From NCBI GenBank assembly GCA_964408455.1, contig CAYOZN010000009.1, positions 1 through 64,000 on the forward strand: a stretch of DNA of 64,000 nt. Reading direction: 5' to 3'. Each line of letters begins with the position of its first letter. The first letter of the stretch is position 1. Source of the DNA: CAYOZN01 sp964408455 (lineage in GTDB: Bacteria > Planctomycetota > Phycisphaerae > UBA1845 > UTPLA1). Made by a program: the position numbers and the translations under genes. Under the pieces are notes generated by a model. The model did no database searches. It saw only the letters and a program-made list of their open reading frames with translations, and had not been told where the DNA came from. This document shows, one piece after another, positions 1 through 9,909 of this stretch.

Positions 1-983
<983 letters not shown>

Positions 984-1114
984 GATGCCTTTCTGTCGCC
1001 GACGACTCGTCCGGCGGTATCAATGTGTTCGGCGGCGGGGCTTCAAGCGATTTCTGCGGTCGGGCGCCCAGCATGCCTGCGCTGCGCTTTGGCATGGCAC
1101 CCGTTTGCCACGCA

Positions 1115-1447
1115 TCAGACGCTGAAGCTGCTGCCGCAGCCGCAGGTGCCGCTGGCGTTCGGATTGCTGAAGGTAAAGCCTCGACCCATCACCTCGTCCT
1201 TGAAATCCACCTGTGCGCCCTCAAGATAGATCTGGCTCTTCGGATCGCAGATCACCTTGACGCCATGAATGTCCCACTCCTCGTCGTTCTCATTGCGCGA
1301 CTCGGTGAGATCGAGGGTGTAGGAGAAGCCGCTGCAACCGCCGCCCTTCACGCCGACGCGCAGATAGGTGCTCTCCGGGGACAGCTCCTGGTCCTTGATG
1401 ATCGTCTTCACTTCAGCCGCCGCACGTTCGCTCAGATTGATCGCCAT
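1115..1447 (-). CDS. A-type iron-sulfur cluster carrier (IscA/SufA/ErpA family)
   Basis: A 110-residue protein with the full family signature. The three cluster- or iron-binding cysteines are C38 (in GGGCSGF) and C102 and C104 in the C-terminal TCGCGSSF motif. A-type carriers receive clusters from the scaffold and deliver them to apo-proteins in the cytoplasm. It lies between the Rrf2 regulator (about 100 bp upstream) and sufB (about 130 bp downstream) on the same strand. Length matches the family. Whether it is the SufA or ErpA functional type cannot be decided from sequence; context favours a SufA role. Confidence 0.95.
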   Translation of the reverse strand: MAINLSERAAAEVKTIIKDQELSPESTYLRVGVKGGGCSGFSYTLDLTESRNENDEEWDIHGVKVICDPKSQIYLEGAQVDFKDEVMGRGFTFSNPNASGTCGCGSSFSV

Positions 1448-1551
1448 CGATCACGCACTCCCTTTTCCTGGATTGCTCTCTTCCGCGTGCCGAGTTGATC
1501 CACTCGAGCACGCACAACCACGCTCTTATTACCTGGAGCGATGTCGCGTCT

Positions 1552-2046
1552 TCACGCCTGTCCCGCCACGCCGGCGGTGCAGGGCGACTCGGTCCGCTGC
1601 ACTGCTCCGTTGACCGAGACGAAGACGCTTCGCTCGGACTCTTCCAATTCGTGGACGATGTCGGCCAGCGACGTCTGGCGCAGCATGGCCTCCATCCGCC
1701 GATGAATCGACTGCATCGGCGTTCGCACCGGACACGTATGCGTCAGATCGCAGGCCGCCTCATGCTCGGCGCACTGGACGAAACGAATGGGGCCCTCCAC
1801 CGCGGCAATGATGTCCGCAAGGCTGATCTCGCCCGCCGGCCGCGCCAGCGTGTATCCGCCCTTGGCGCCGCGATGAGACTGCAACAACCCCGCCTGACTG
1901 ACGATTTTCAGCACGTTCATCAGCAGGGCCTGCGGGACGTGAAACCGATCGGCAATTTCCCGAGCCGTACACACGCAGCCGTTCTGCCTCGTCATGTGGC
2001 TGAGGGCAATAATTGCGTAATCGGTCTTACGGGTCAGTTGGAACAT
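1552..2046 (-). CDS. Rrf2/IscR-family transcriptional regulator of the suf operon
   Basis: From ATG 2046 the protein is 164 residues and opens MFQLTRKTDYAIIALSHM, the standard Rrf2 winged-helix start. A longer open frame runs to 2115 but would cover the promoter. The HTH region (ADRFHVPQALLMNVLKIVSQAGLL) is followed by the RGAKGGYTLARP wing. C92, C99 and C105 form an IscR-like cluster triad (C-X6-C-X5-C, one residue longer in the first gap than E. coli IscR), so the protein is probably an Fe-S sensor. Being first in the suf unit, autoregulation according to Fe-S status is expected. A long C-terminal tail with an extra Cys (C156) is less conserved. Confidence 0.9.
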   Translation of the reverse strand: MFQLTRKTDYAIIALSHMTRQNGCVCTAREIADRFHVPQALLMNVLKIVSQAGLLQSHRGAKGGYTLARPAGEISLADIIAAVEGPIRFVQCAEHEAACDLTHTCPVRTPMQSIHRRMEAMLRQTSLADIVHELEESERSVFVSVNGAVQRTESPCTAGVAGQA

Positions 2047-2102
2047 TCTGCCGCCACGCCTCACCTCGTCGCCGGATCGACCGCCGACGCCGTCGCCGGG
2101 GA

Positions 2103-2131
2103 AATATAGTACCAAACCGGTCCTGATTCAA
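2103..2131 (-). promoter_or_regulatory. Predicted sigma70-type promoter of the suf/Rrf2 operon
   Basis: On the minus strand, TTGAAT (2131-2126) and TATATT (2108-2103) are separated by 17 bp, which places transcription start near 2096, about 50 nt before the Rrf2 ATG at 2046. The AT-rich stretch stands out against the GC-rich background. An Rrf2 operator would be expected to overlap this element, but I do not see a convincing symmetric site. Confidence 0.5.
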
Positions 2132-2194
2132 GAGGTGTTAAGGTTATGTCGCGAAGCGACTTGTGCGTGGAAGCGGTTATTTCCATTGGACTGC

Positions 2195-4951
2195 TTACGG
2201 CGATTGGATGGCCACTTCCGACCAGGTCTGCACCCTCTTGCGGCCGAGGGGCTCGTCGACGGTGATCATCTGGGGAATCATCGTCGCTCCGATGGTGGTC
2301 GAGACGGCCGCCGGCACGACGGAAACGGTGTAAGGGGAGGCCATCGACCGGCTATGAAAATAGACCTTGAGCGTGTAGGTGGATGACGCATTCACGCCGC
2401 CGAAATGCTCCCATAGCGGCGTCGTTCCGCCGTAACCTCGAGCGAGGCCCAGATCGCGGCGCTGCAGGAATGTGGACCCGTCGGCACTCCAGAGTTCCAC
2501 GCGAACACCGACGCCCGCTCGATTCGTGGCGCCACTCCCGCGGCCGACGACACGCACCTTGAGATAGTTCGTATCGTCGGTGTTATTGCGATACAGCAGC
2601 GCCGTCGCGCTTTCGCGCGTCATGGCCAGATCAAGATCGCCATCGTTGTCGTAGTCGACGAACGAAGCGTCCTGAAAGGTGGAGCCGGAAATGGTGACGC
2701 CCTCGTCGACGGCGACGAAGTCGTAGTTCGGAGCGCCCTGGTTCTGGTAAAGCACCGTCGCCTGGTTACTCCACTTCACAATGAACAGGTCAAGATCACC
2801 GTCGTTGTCGTAGTCGCCCCAGGTGCAGCCACGCATATAGCCCTGCGTGGTCAAACCCCGGGCCGCGGCAACGTTGGTGAACGCACCGTTGTCGTTCCGC
2901 CAGAGATAGGGACGCGTTCCGGTGCTGTCTTCCCGCGAGACGAAAAGGTCCAGATCGCCATCGTTGTCGAAATCGCCCCACGCGGAGCCCATTTTGTCGG
3001 CCTCGCCGGTCTCGACGAGGATGTTGCCGCGATTCTCGGTAAAGGTTCCGTCGCCATCGGAGAGGAACAGCTTGCCGCCGTTGTAGTTATAAAAGAAGTC
3101 GAGATAGCCGTCGTTATTCACGTCTCCGGACGAGCAGTAGTCGCCATTGCCGTAATCCGTTATGTCGTTCATGCCGTAGCTTGACGAATTGGCGCCAACA
3201 TAGGCGGGCGGCGTCTGTTGATCGTTGTGGCCGATCCAGTTTGCGTTTTCCGCGAAGTAGATCACATCGCACCAGCCATCCCGGTTGACGTCGGCGGCGG
3301 CAATGCCTTCGCTGTTGCTCGGATTGCTGAAGCCGGCATTGCCAAAGTTGCTGAACGAGCCGCTGCCGTCGTTGAGATAAAGCCGTTCTGTGTCGTAGTG
3401 CGGCATGCACCAGATATCGAGATCGCCGTCATTCTCCACGTCAGCCAGCGCCGCCTGGCGATAGATGCTGCCGCCTCCGAAGGTGCTCATCGAAAAGCTC
3501 GATCCGTTGTTCATGCCAATGCGCGACGAGCTGTTCCCGGTCATGAGCACGTCGAGATCGCCGTCGTTGTCGAGATCGCCAAAGTGCAGGCCCGAACCCC
3601 ACTCGAGGCTGTTGGAGGTAGTGACGTTGAAGCCCATCGCGGTCGTGACGTTGACGAATCGAGGCACGCCCGACGTGGCGATCGCGAATGGTCGCGTGCT
3701 CTGTACGCCGCTGATGCTGCCCACGAGCTGCGACGCCGAGGACATGGACGAGCCATTCCAGTAAGCCACGTTGAAATCGCTGCTGGAATCCGTCGATTGT
3801 ACGAAAATGCCTTCGCCGCTGGACGCCGGCGTGAGCGAGATACTGCGGGGGATGGCGTTGATGTCGCTGCCGGTCTGCTCGGATGACCACGTGGTCCCCG
3901 TCAATGTGCGGTATCGGTAGCGGTCGATGCCGTCCTGCCCGTACACAAGAAGAGCCTGTCCGCCCTCTGCCTCGAACGCGACATCAAAAAAGCGCGTATC
4001 GTTGAAAATACCATCATTTTCCGCGACCAGATTGCTGCCCCAGCCAGTACCGCTCCAGACGTTGGCGCTGATTTGCTTGTTGCCGTCGAGCGAGGCGAAA
4101 ACGATGCGATCGCTTTGCGGATCAGCGGCGAGCCGAACGAACGTCGGCGCGGAGCTGCCGGTGGCGGGCATGCTGCTTTCAGACGACCAGGAAGTACCGT
4201 TCCATGTTCTGTACCTCGGCTGGGTGTGGTTCTCGGCGTAAGTAACAAGTGCATGCGTTGAGGAATGCTCGAAGGCAACGCTGAAGCACTCGCTACTCGA
4301 CGTGGAGGTGCCGGAAGTAACCGTCGTCCACCCGGTCCAACCGCTACCACTCCAGACGTTTGCATACAGCGCGCCGGAGTCGGCATGATAGAGCAACATC
4401 AACTCGTTTGAGGCGGGCCTGGGGCAGAGCTGAAGATAATGCGCCTTGGCGCCGGCGGGTCGGGCCAGGTCGAACTCGCCGGAGAGCGTCGAGCCGTTGT
4501 AGGTGTAATAACCGAGGTTTGATTCACCGTCGTCGTAATAGACCACGAGGAAATCGCCGGAGCTTTGCTCGTATGCCGCATCGACGGGCCGGTGGACCTC
4601 AGTGCCGGTGTTGGTGCAGAGCGTCGTGTTGCCCGTCCACGAGCCACTGCTGAGAAAGTTGACTCGCACGTCCTTGCTCTGGTCGAGAAACACGCAGGCG
4701 ATTTCGTTTCGCTTCGGGCAGTCGACGGCGATGATCCAGTACGGCTCGTCGTTGAGCGCGGACAGGCTCGATGCGCTACTCCACGATGAACCGTTCCAGG
4801 TGCGGACGCGGGGCGACCCGCTTCCGGAGACGCCATAGAGAACTGCCGTGGGTGATGAAGAATCGGCGGCGGCGCGCGGAATGGAGAATACGTCGAGTCG
4901 CGTCGCCGCGAACAGTGCGAGCAGGATGAGAACACAGCGTCGGCCGACCAC
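2195..4951 (-). CDS. Secreted FG-GAP/VCBS repeat protein with C-terminal ASPIC/UnbV domain
   Basis: The start is taken as GTG 4951 because GGAGG lies 5 nt upstream and the next residues (GRRCVLILLALFAATRL) form a signal peptide; an ATG at 5023 is also in frame. The protein is about 918 residues. The N-terminal half has repeated W-N-G-(S/T)-S-W-S-S modules of a probable beta-propeller. The C-terminal half has calcium-binding FG-GAP repeats with DLDNDGDLDV-type loops (at least seven). The end (YLKVRVVGRGSGATNRAGVGVRV and following) is an ASPIC/UnbV domain, as in CRTAC1-like proteins. It is probably exported and surface-associated, with unknown ligand. It is monocistronic and ends upstream of the suf promoter. 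Confidence 0.85.
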   Translation of the reverse strand: MVGRRCVLILLALFAATRLDVFSIPRAAADSSSPTAVLYGVSGSGSPRVRTWNGSSWSSASSLSALNDEPYWIIAVDCPKRNEIACVFLDQSKDVRVNFLSSGSWTGNTTLCTNTGTEVHRPVDAAYEQSSGDFLVVYYDDGESNLGYYTYNGSTLSGEFDLARPAGAKAHYLQLCPRPASNELMLLYHADSGALYANVWSGSGWTGWTTVTSGTSTSSSECFSVAFEHSSTHALVTYAENHTQPRYRTWNGTSWSSESSMPATGSSAPTFVRLAADPQSDRIVFASLDGNKQISANVWSGTGWGSNLVAENDGIFNDTRFFDVAFEAEGGQALLVYGQDGIDRYRYRTLTGTTWSSEQTGSDINAIPRSISLTPASSGEGIFVQSTDSSSDFNVAYWNGSSMSSASQLVGSISGVQSTRPFAIATSGVPRFVNVTTAMGFNVTTSNSLEWGSGLHFGDLDNDGDLDVLMTGNSSSRIGMNNGSSFSMSTFGGGSIYRQAALADVENDGDLDIWCMPHYDTERLYLNDGSGSFSNFGNAGFSNPSNSEGIAAADVNRDGWCDVIYFAENANWIGHNDQQTPPAYVGANSSSYGMNDITDYGNGDYCSSGDVNNDGYLDFFYNYNGGKLFLSDGDGTFTENRGNILVETGEADKMGSAWGDFDNDGDLDLFVSREDSTGTRPYLWRNDNGAFTNVAAARGLTTQGYMRGCTWGDYDNDGDLDLFIVKWSNQATVLYQNQGAPNYDFVAVDEGVTISGSTFQDASFVDYDNDGDLDLAMTRESATALLYRNNTDDTNYLKVRVVGRGSGATNRAGVGVRVELWSADGSTFLQRRDLGLARGYGGTTPLWEHFGGVNASSTYTLKVYFHSRSMASPYTVSVVPAAVSTTIGATMIPQMITVDEPLGRKRVQTWSEVAIQSP

Positions 4952-5540
4952 TTCCCCCTCCGAACGAGTGCCCGGGCGCGGCCCGGTCCACCTCAACGCG
5001 GGGCTTCTCCCTGGGGGCCGCATGGGCTGCTTCGTCCAAGGAAAAGGTGCAATTCAGCTCGGTCTGCGGCAATCGTGGTTTTCGGATGGCGGGCAGCTGA
5101 AAAGGCGGATCAAACAGTGGACGGTGCCAATCGCCCGGCCTGTGAACGGGGCTTCTGACGAAGAAATCGTTTGACACGGCCTTCAGGGGCGACTAGATTA
5201 CGGGGCTCGAAATCAAATACGCGGAACGCTTCATTCTGTAACCCCAGAAATAACAAAGGGTTGTGGAAAGGACCAGTGTGGCGCGGATCGGAAGCGCACA
5301 TGGGGCCGAACGGTACCGTTGCTTGCCGAATGGCGGCGAATTCCCGGCTTAGCCGATTTTTATCGCCACCACGGCCGCCCAACGCCCGATACGAGCGTCG
5401 AGCGGGCAATTTGCAGCCTCGAACTGACCAGACGATTCCCGGCGGCGCGACCGTCGAAGGCCGGGAAGCCAGCGCCTGAAACCGGAGTCGCAGGAACGAT
5501 GTTACAGACAAAGGTGATGACCACGAGAGAACGTGATGCC
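4952..5540. other. Intergenic region: divergent promoters and fusA leader
   Basis: No convincing gene lies in these 589 bp. The left edge holds the ribosome-binding site of the minus-strand FG-GAP gene. From about 5206 the region would be transcribed as a roughly 300-nt leader of fusA. Short open frames on both strands show no family resemblance. Confidence 0.6.
5171..5199 (+). promoter_or_regulatory. Predicted sigma70-type promoter for fusA
   Basis: TTGACA (5171-5176) is a perfect -35 element. A 17-bp spacer separates it from TAGATT (5194-5199), a 4/6 match to TATAAT. Transcription would begin near 5206, leaving an untranslated leader of about 290-335 nt depending on the start codon used. 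No comparably good promoter is seen closer to the gene. Confidence 0.6.
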
Positions 5541-7637
5541 ATGAGCAACTCCCCGCTGTGCCGTTTGCGTAACGTCGGGATCTCCGCCCATATCGACTCG
5601 GGCAAGACCACGCTGACCGAGCGCATCCTCTTCTATGCCGGCCGCATTCACCGGATTTCGGAGGTGAAGGGCAAAGAGGGTGAAGGCGCCACGATGGACT
5701 TCATGGATCTCGAGAAGGAGCGCGGCATCACCATCACATCGGCCGCCACGCGCGTCCACTGGAACGATATCGACATCAACATCATCGACACGCCCGGCCA
5801 CGTCGACTTCACGGTGGAAGTCGAGCGATCGCTGCGCGTGCTGGACGGGGCCATTCTGGTGCTATGCGGCGTGGCCGGCGTGCAGTCGCAGTCGATCACG
5901 GTCGACAGGCAGATGAAGCGCTACGGCGTGCCGCGCATCACGTTCATCAATAAGCTCGATCGCCAGGGGGCCGATCCCGTCAACGCCATCAAGGGGCTCG
6001 AACAGAAGCTGGGACTCAACACGGTCCAATTGCAGCTGCCGATCGGCCTGGGCAACGATCTTCAGGGCATCGTGGACCTGGTCGCCATGAAGGCGGCCTA
6101 TTTCGATGGCCCCAACGGCGAGAAGGTGCGCTGGGAAGACATTCCGGCCAACCTGGCGGAGGAGGCGAGAAACGCTCGAACCGGTATGCTCGACGCCCTC
6201 TCGCTCTACGACGACGAATTGCTCCAGATGATGCTGGAGGAGAAGCCCGTTCCCGAAGAGTTGATCCACGCGATCCTGCGTCGCGGCACCATCGCCGGGC
6301 TGTTCACGCCGGTCCTGATGGGCTCGGCTTATCGCAACAAGGGCGTACAGCTGCTGCTCGATGCCATGGTGCGCTATCTGCCGTCGCCGCTCGATCGCGA
6401 GCTGTACGCCCTCGATCGCGACAACGCCGAGGCCGAAGTGCCGCTCGACGCCAGCCCCGAATCGCCGCTGGTGGCGCTGGGCTTCAAGCTGGTGGAAGAG
6501 TCGTTCGGCCAGCTCACTTTCATGCGCATCTACCAGGGCAAGATGACGCGCGGCGATCGATACTACAACACCCGCACCGGCAAGCCGCAGCGCTTCGGCC
6601 GCATCCTGCGCATGCACGCCAACGATCGAGAAGACCTCGACGTCGCCACGGCCGGCGACATCGTCGCGGTCGTCGGCGTGGACTGCATATCCGGCGATAC
6701 GTTCTGCGGCGAAGGCACGAACCTGACGATGGAATCCATGCACGTCATGGACCCTGTCATATCGCTGGCAGTGGCGCCGAAGAAGACGGCCGATCGCGAC
6801 CGCATGGCCAAGGCGCTGTCGCGATTTGCAAAGGAAGATCCGACGTTCCATCTGTCGACCGATCCGGAAACGGGTGAGACGATCATCAGCGGCATGGGCG
6901 AACTGCATCTCGACGTTTACTGCGAGCGGATTCGCCGCGAGTACAAGGTCGAGCTGGAAGTGGGCCAGCCGCGCGTCAGCTATCGCGAGTCGCCCACCGC
7001 CACCGTCGAGTACAACTACAAGCACAAGAAGCAGACCGGTGGTTCGGGCCAGTACGCCCACATCATCGGCAAACTGGAGCCGCTGCCGGAAGGCCACGAG
7101 ACGAACTACGAATTCGAAAACAAGGTCTTTGGCGGCAAGGTGCCGACCGAGTACATCCCGTCGGTCGACAAGGGCTTTCAGTCGGTGCTAGCCAAGGGAC
7201 CGGTGGCCGGCTACGAGATCATCGGCGTGAAGATGACGCTGGAGGATGGCTCGTCCCACGCGGTGGACTCGTCGGACATGGCCTTCCAGATCTGCGCCCG
7301 CGACGCCTTCAAGGAGACGTTCCTCAAGAGCAAGCCGGTGATCCTCGAGCCGATCATGAATGTGCAGGTCGAGACGCCCAACGAATTTCAAGGCTCGGTC
7401 ATCGGAGACCTGTCCTCGCGGCGCGGGCTGATCGTCTCGACGGAGTCGAGCGGCCCGAACACCGTGATCACCGCCCACGTACCGCTGGCCAAGATGTTCG
7501 GCTATGCGACCGACGTGCGGTCGATGTCGCAGGGCAAGGCGGGCTTTTCGATGGAATTCCACTGCTACAAGCGCGTGCCGAAGAACATCCAGGACGAGAT
7601 CATCGAAGAGGCACGCAAGGCCAAGGCCGGCAAGTAG
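5541..7637 (+). CDS. fusA: Translation elongation factor G (spd/mitochondrial-like type)
   Basis: ATG 5541 gives 698 residues, the normal EF-G length; in-frame ATGs at 5517 and 5499 (the latter after GCAGGA) would add 8 or 14 residues. G-domain motifs are AHIDSGKTT (P-loop), RGITI, DTPGH and NKLD, followed by domains II to V ending in YKRVPKNIQDEIIEEARK. EF-G catalyses GTP-dependent ribosomal translocation in the cytoplasm and helps recycle ribosomes. The switch region (KGKEGEGATMDFMDLEKERG) resembles mitochondrial EF-G1 more than E. coli FusA, as expected for the spdEFG type known from planctomycetes, spirochaetes and deltaproteobacteria. It is not in a str operon with rpsL, rpsG or tuf here, which supports a paralogous copy. 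Confidence 0.95.
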   Translation: MSNSPLCRLRNVGISAHIDSGKTTLTERILFYAGRIHRISEVKGKEGEGATMDFMDLEKERGITITSAATRVHWNDIDINIIDTPGHVDFTVEVERSLRVLDGAILVLCGVAGVQSQSITVDRQMKRYGVPRITFINKLDRQGADPVNAIKGLEQKLGLNTVQLQLPIGLGNDLQGIVDLVAMKAAYFDGPNGEKVRWEDIPANLAEEARNARTGMLDALSLYDDELLQMMLEEKPVPEELIHAILRRGTIAGLFTPVLMGSAYRNKGVQLLLDAMVRYLPSPLDRELYALDRDNAEAEVPLDASPESPLVALGFKLVEESFGQLTFMRIYQGKMTRGDRYYNTRTGKPQRFGRILRMHANDREDLDVATAGDIVAVVGVDCISGDTFCGEGTNLTMESMHVMDPVISLAVAPKKTADRDRMAKALSRFAKEDPTFHLSTDPETGETIISGMGELHLDVYCERIRREYKVELEVGQPRVSYRESPTATVEYNYKHKKQTGGSGQYAHIIGKLEPLPEGHETNYEFENKVFGGKVPTEYIPSVDKGFQSVLAKGPVAGYEIIGVKMTLEDGSSHAVDSSDMAFQICARDAFKETFLKSKPVILEPIMNVQVETPNEFQGSVIGDLSSRRGLIVSTESSGPNTVITAHVPLAKMFGYATDVRSMSQGKAGFSMEFHCYKRVPKNIQDEIIEEARKAKAGK

Positions 7638-7840
7638 CGTGACGTGCAGGGATAAGGGACACGGGGCAAGGTAAAAAGGTTCACCTGGCGTCCGATCGAA
7701 AGGCGGGCGCCGATGCGCCGGCGCGTACGGGAGCCTTTCCCGCTGTCGTGCGACCATGACCCGTTTCGTTATGATATTTGGCAACTGAGATCAGCACTCG
7801 ATCCGCAAATCGCATTCTAGCAAAGCAAAGGAACGCCGCC

Positions 7841-8557
7841 GTGCACGAAAGATTCAGCGATCGATCCCGTCGGGCGATGGCCCTGGCCAACCAGGAGGCC
7901 ATTCGCCTTCATCACGATTATCTCGCGCCCGTGCACATGCTGCTGGGCATTCTGTCGATGGAGACGAGCGTCGCTCAGATCGTACTGCGCAATCTGGATG
8001 TCGATCTCGACACGCTTCGCGACGAAGTACACAAGTACATCGAGCCGGGCACCAGGCAACATCAACAGACCAAGCTCGCCCAGAGCGTCGAGACCCGACA
8101 GGCCATCCAGTTTGCCATCGACGAAGCGCGCAAGCTCGGCCATAAGTACGTCGGCACCGAACACCTCTTGCTGGGCGTCATTCGAGAGGGTCACAACATC
8201 CCGGCCGAGCTGCTCGGCAAGCGCGGCATCAAGATCGAGAAGCTGCGCGAAGAAGTGCTGCACATCCTCCGATCGAGCACGCATGAAGACCACGCCGGCA
8301 CGGCTCTCGGACACGATGCCCACGAATGGCTGCACCAGCAGGAACTGGCCAAGGCCTTTCGCTCGCCACGATTCTGGCACCGACTGGTGCTGGCGGTCGA
8401 TTCGGCCAATCGCCTGGGGCACGGCGAAATCGAGGACGAGCATCTGCTGCTGGCGCTATTGCGCGAGCCGGAGACGTTCGTCGCACGGATGCTCGCCGAA
8501 AAGGGCGTGACGATCGACTTTGTGCGCGATCGCATTACGCGTGCCCAGGCGATCTGA
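7841..8557 (+). CDS. Stand-alone Clp amino-terminal (Clp-N) domain protein
   Basis: GTG 7841 is preferred (AAAGGA 8 nt upstream, and the protein then begins VHERFSDRSRRAMALANQEA like ClpC); an upstream TTG at 7778 is possible. The 238 residues hold Clp-N repeats: first LHHDYLAPVHMLLGIL, second LGHKYVGTEHLLLGVIREG, and a third, divergent half-repeat LGHGEIEDEHLLLALLREPE. There is no Walker A/B AAA+ module, so it cannot be an unfoldase alone. Clp-N domains bind adaptors and substrates. The protein may act as an adaptor or competitor for ClpC/ClpP, which is inference. It lies 200 bp after fusA, probably as a separate unit. Confidence 0.8.
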   Translation: MHERFSDRSRRAMALANQEAIRLHHDYLAPVHMLLGILSMETSVAQIVLRNLDVDLDTLRDEVHKYIEPGTRQHQQTKLAQSVETRQAIQFAIDEARKLGHKYVGTEHLLLGVIREGHNIPAELLGKRGIKIEKLREEVLHILRSSTHEDHAGTALGHDAHEWLHQQELAKAFRSPRFWHRLVLAVDSANRLGHGEIEDEHLLLALLREPETFVARMLAEKGVTIDFVRDRITRAQAI

Positions 8558-8655
8558 GTCGGCCGTGTTGATCCCGAATGGAGTCATGGAAGCCGCCGTG
8601 CATCCCATCACGCCGGCTCGGCCAGCTTAAGTCAAAGCTCCGTGCAGTGGCGTCG

Positions 8656-8772
8656 CAAGAACGGAGCCCCATTTGCACAACGGAGCTACGCGAGCGGCAC
8701 TCTTTGATGCGATATCCACATCGCGCGCAGGGGCAGTCCAACGTCCAACCCCGGCCACAGGCCGGGGCTCCG
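8656..8772. repeat. Composite palindromic repeat, copy 1
   Basis: Two elements occur here and again near 14.8-14.9 kb. The first, at 8656-8692, is a degenerate AAGAACGGAGCCCC... block. The second, at 8746-8772, is an exact 27-nt match to 14905-14931: CAA, then CCCCGGCC-ACA-GGCCGGGG (8-bp stem, 3-nt loop), then CTCCG. It sits between the convergent Clp-N and rlmN genes. Confidence 0.7.
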
Positions 8773-8776
8773 CTCA

Positions 8777-9829
8777 TCAAGAATTCGCCATCAATGAAAT
8801 TGACGACGCGTCGTGGCGCATCGCCCGCGGCGAAAGCTCGCGATTGCCGAGTTGCCCGCACGCCGCCATGTGTTCGCGGCCCTTGGTGATGCGGCGCTTG
8901 CAGTACTGTCCTGCCTCGCGTAGCGCGCTTAGAAACCCGCTCACCGACTCATCCGTCGGCGCCGGCCACGGCGAATTGAGCCGCGGGTTGTAAGGAATCA
9001 CGTTCACGCAGCACTTCACCGGCCGAAGATAATCCGCCAGTTCCCGCGCGTGCACCGGCGAATCGTTCACGCCCGGTATCAGCACGTATTCGATCATGAT
9101 GTACGTGTTTCGGCGCAGCGGGTACGCCACCATCGCTTCGCGCAGTGGTGCCATCGGCTCGGCCCGGTTGATCGGCATGATTTGCGAGCGGATCTCGTCG
9201 TTCGGCGCATTCAGCGACACCGCCAGTTGAACATACTGCCAGCCTGTCGCCGCCAGCCGGCGGATGCCATCCACCCGCCCCACCGTGCTGATGGTGATCC
9301 GCCGCTTGCTGATGGACAGCCCGGCCGGATCCGTCAACACGCGCACCGCCTGGAGCACCGCGTCGAGATTTTCCATCGGCTCGCCCATGCCCATGAACAC
9401 GATCTTTTTCACGTCCGCGCCAAAGCTGCGACGCGCCGCGACCACCTGCCCCACAATGTCGGCCGCCGACAGGTTTTTGAGCAGACCAAGCTGGGCCGTC
9501 TCGCAGAATGTACAACCCATCGCGCAGCCCACCTGCGACGAAATGCACAGGCTGAACCAGGACCGCTCGCCCATCCGCATTGGAATGATGACGCTCTCGG
9601 TCTCCAATCCGTCCGGCAGGCGCTGAACGAACTTGACCAGCTCGCCGTTGCGGACGTGCCGCGCGACAGCATGGGGCTCGGCCATCAATGGCCCTTCGCG
9701 AGACCCGCCCGTCAGCGCGGCCCGATACGCTGCCCGCAGGGCCGGCACGCCGGCCGGCTTCGGCATGACGCGGCCACACACCTCGTCGAATGTGAGGCCC
9801 AGCGCGTCGATCGGAGGTTTCGTCTCCAT
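8777..9829 (-). CDS. rlmN: RlmN-family radical SAM rRNA methyltransferase
   Basis: 350 residues. The radical SAM cluster motif is C102-X3-C106-X2-C109 (GCAMGCTFCE), followed by the MGMGEP SAM-binding motif and a C-terminal C324 in MAACGQLG, the methyl-carrying cysteine of the RlmN/Cfr mechanism. RlmN methylates C2 of A2503 in 23S rRNA (and A37 of some tRNAs). The segment before C324 (KGREHMAACGQL) departs from the usual GDDIDAACGQL, and the protein carries a 20-residue tail after it. It may therefore be a divergent RlmN or a paralogue. It is divergent from the DUF1800 gene, with about 80 bp between start codons. Confidence 0.85.
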   Translation of the reverse strand: METKPPIDALGLTFDEVCGRVMPKPAGVPALRAAYRAALTGGSREGPLMAEPHAVARHVRNGELVKFVQRLPDGLETESVIIPMRMGERSWFSLCISSQVGCAMGCTFCETAQLGLLKNLSAADIVGQVVAARRSFGADVKKIVFMGMGEPMENLDAVLQAVRVLTDPAGLSISKRRITISTVGRVDGIRRLAATGWQYVQLAVSLNAPNDEIRSQIMPINRAEPMAPLREAMVAYPLRRNTYIMIEYVLIPGVNDSPVHARELADYLRPVKCCVNVIPYNPRLNSPWPAPTDESVSGFLSALREAGQYCKRRITKGREHMAACGQLGNRELSPRAMRHDASSISLMANS

Positions 9830-9909
9830 CTTTCACAATATAACCGGCCGGGCGGCGTTTGGCCGGTAGAATGGTCGATACGGCCGGGCCGGGCCGCGGG
9901 AGGTTCTCC

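Noticed and set aside
5862..7097. A 411-codon minus-strand open frame within fusA
   Set aside because: Antisense shadow of a clear EF-G; composition is His/Arg/Val-rich with no recognisable motif. Similar long shadows at 9949-11454, 38753-40372 and 40979-42175 were dropped for the same reason.
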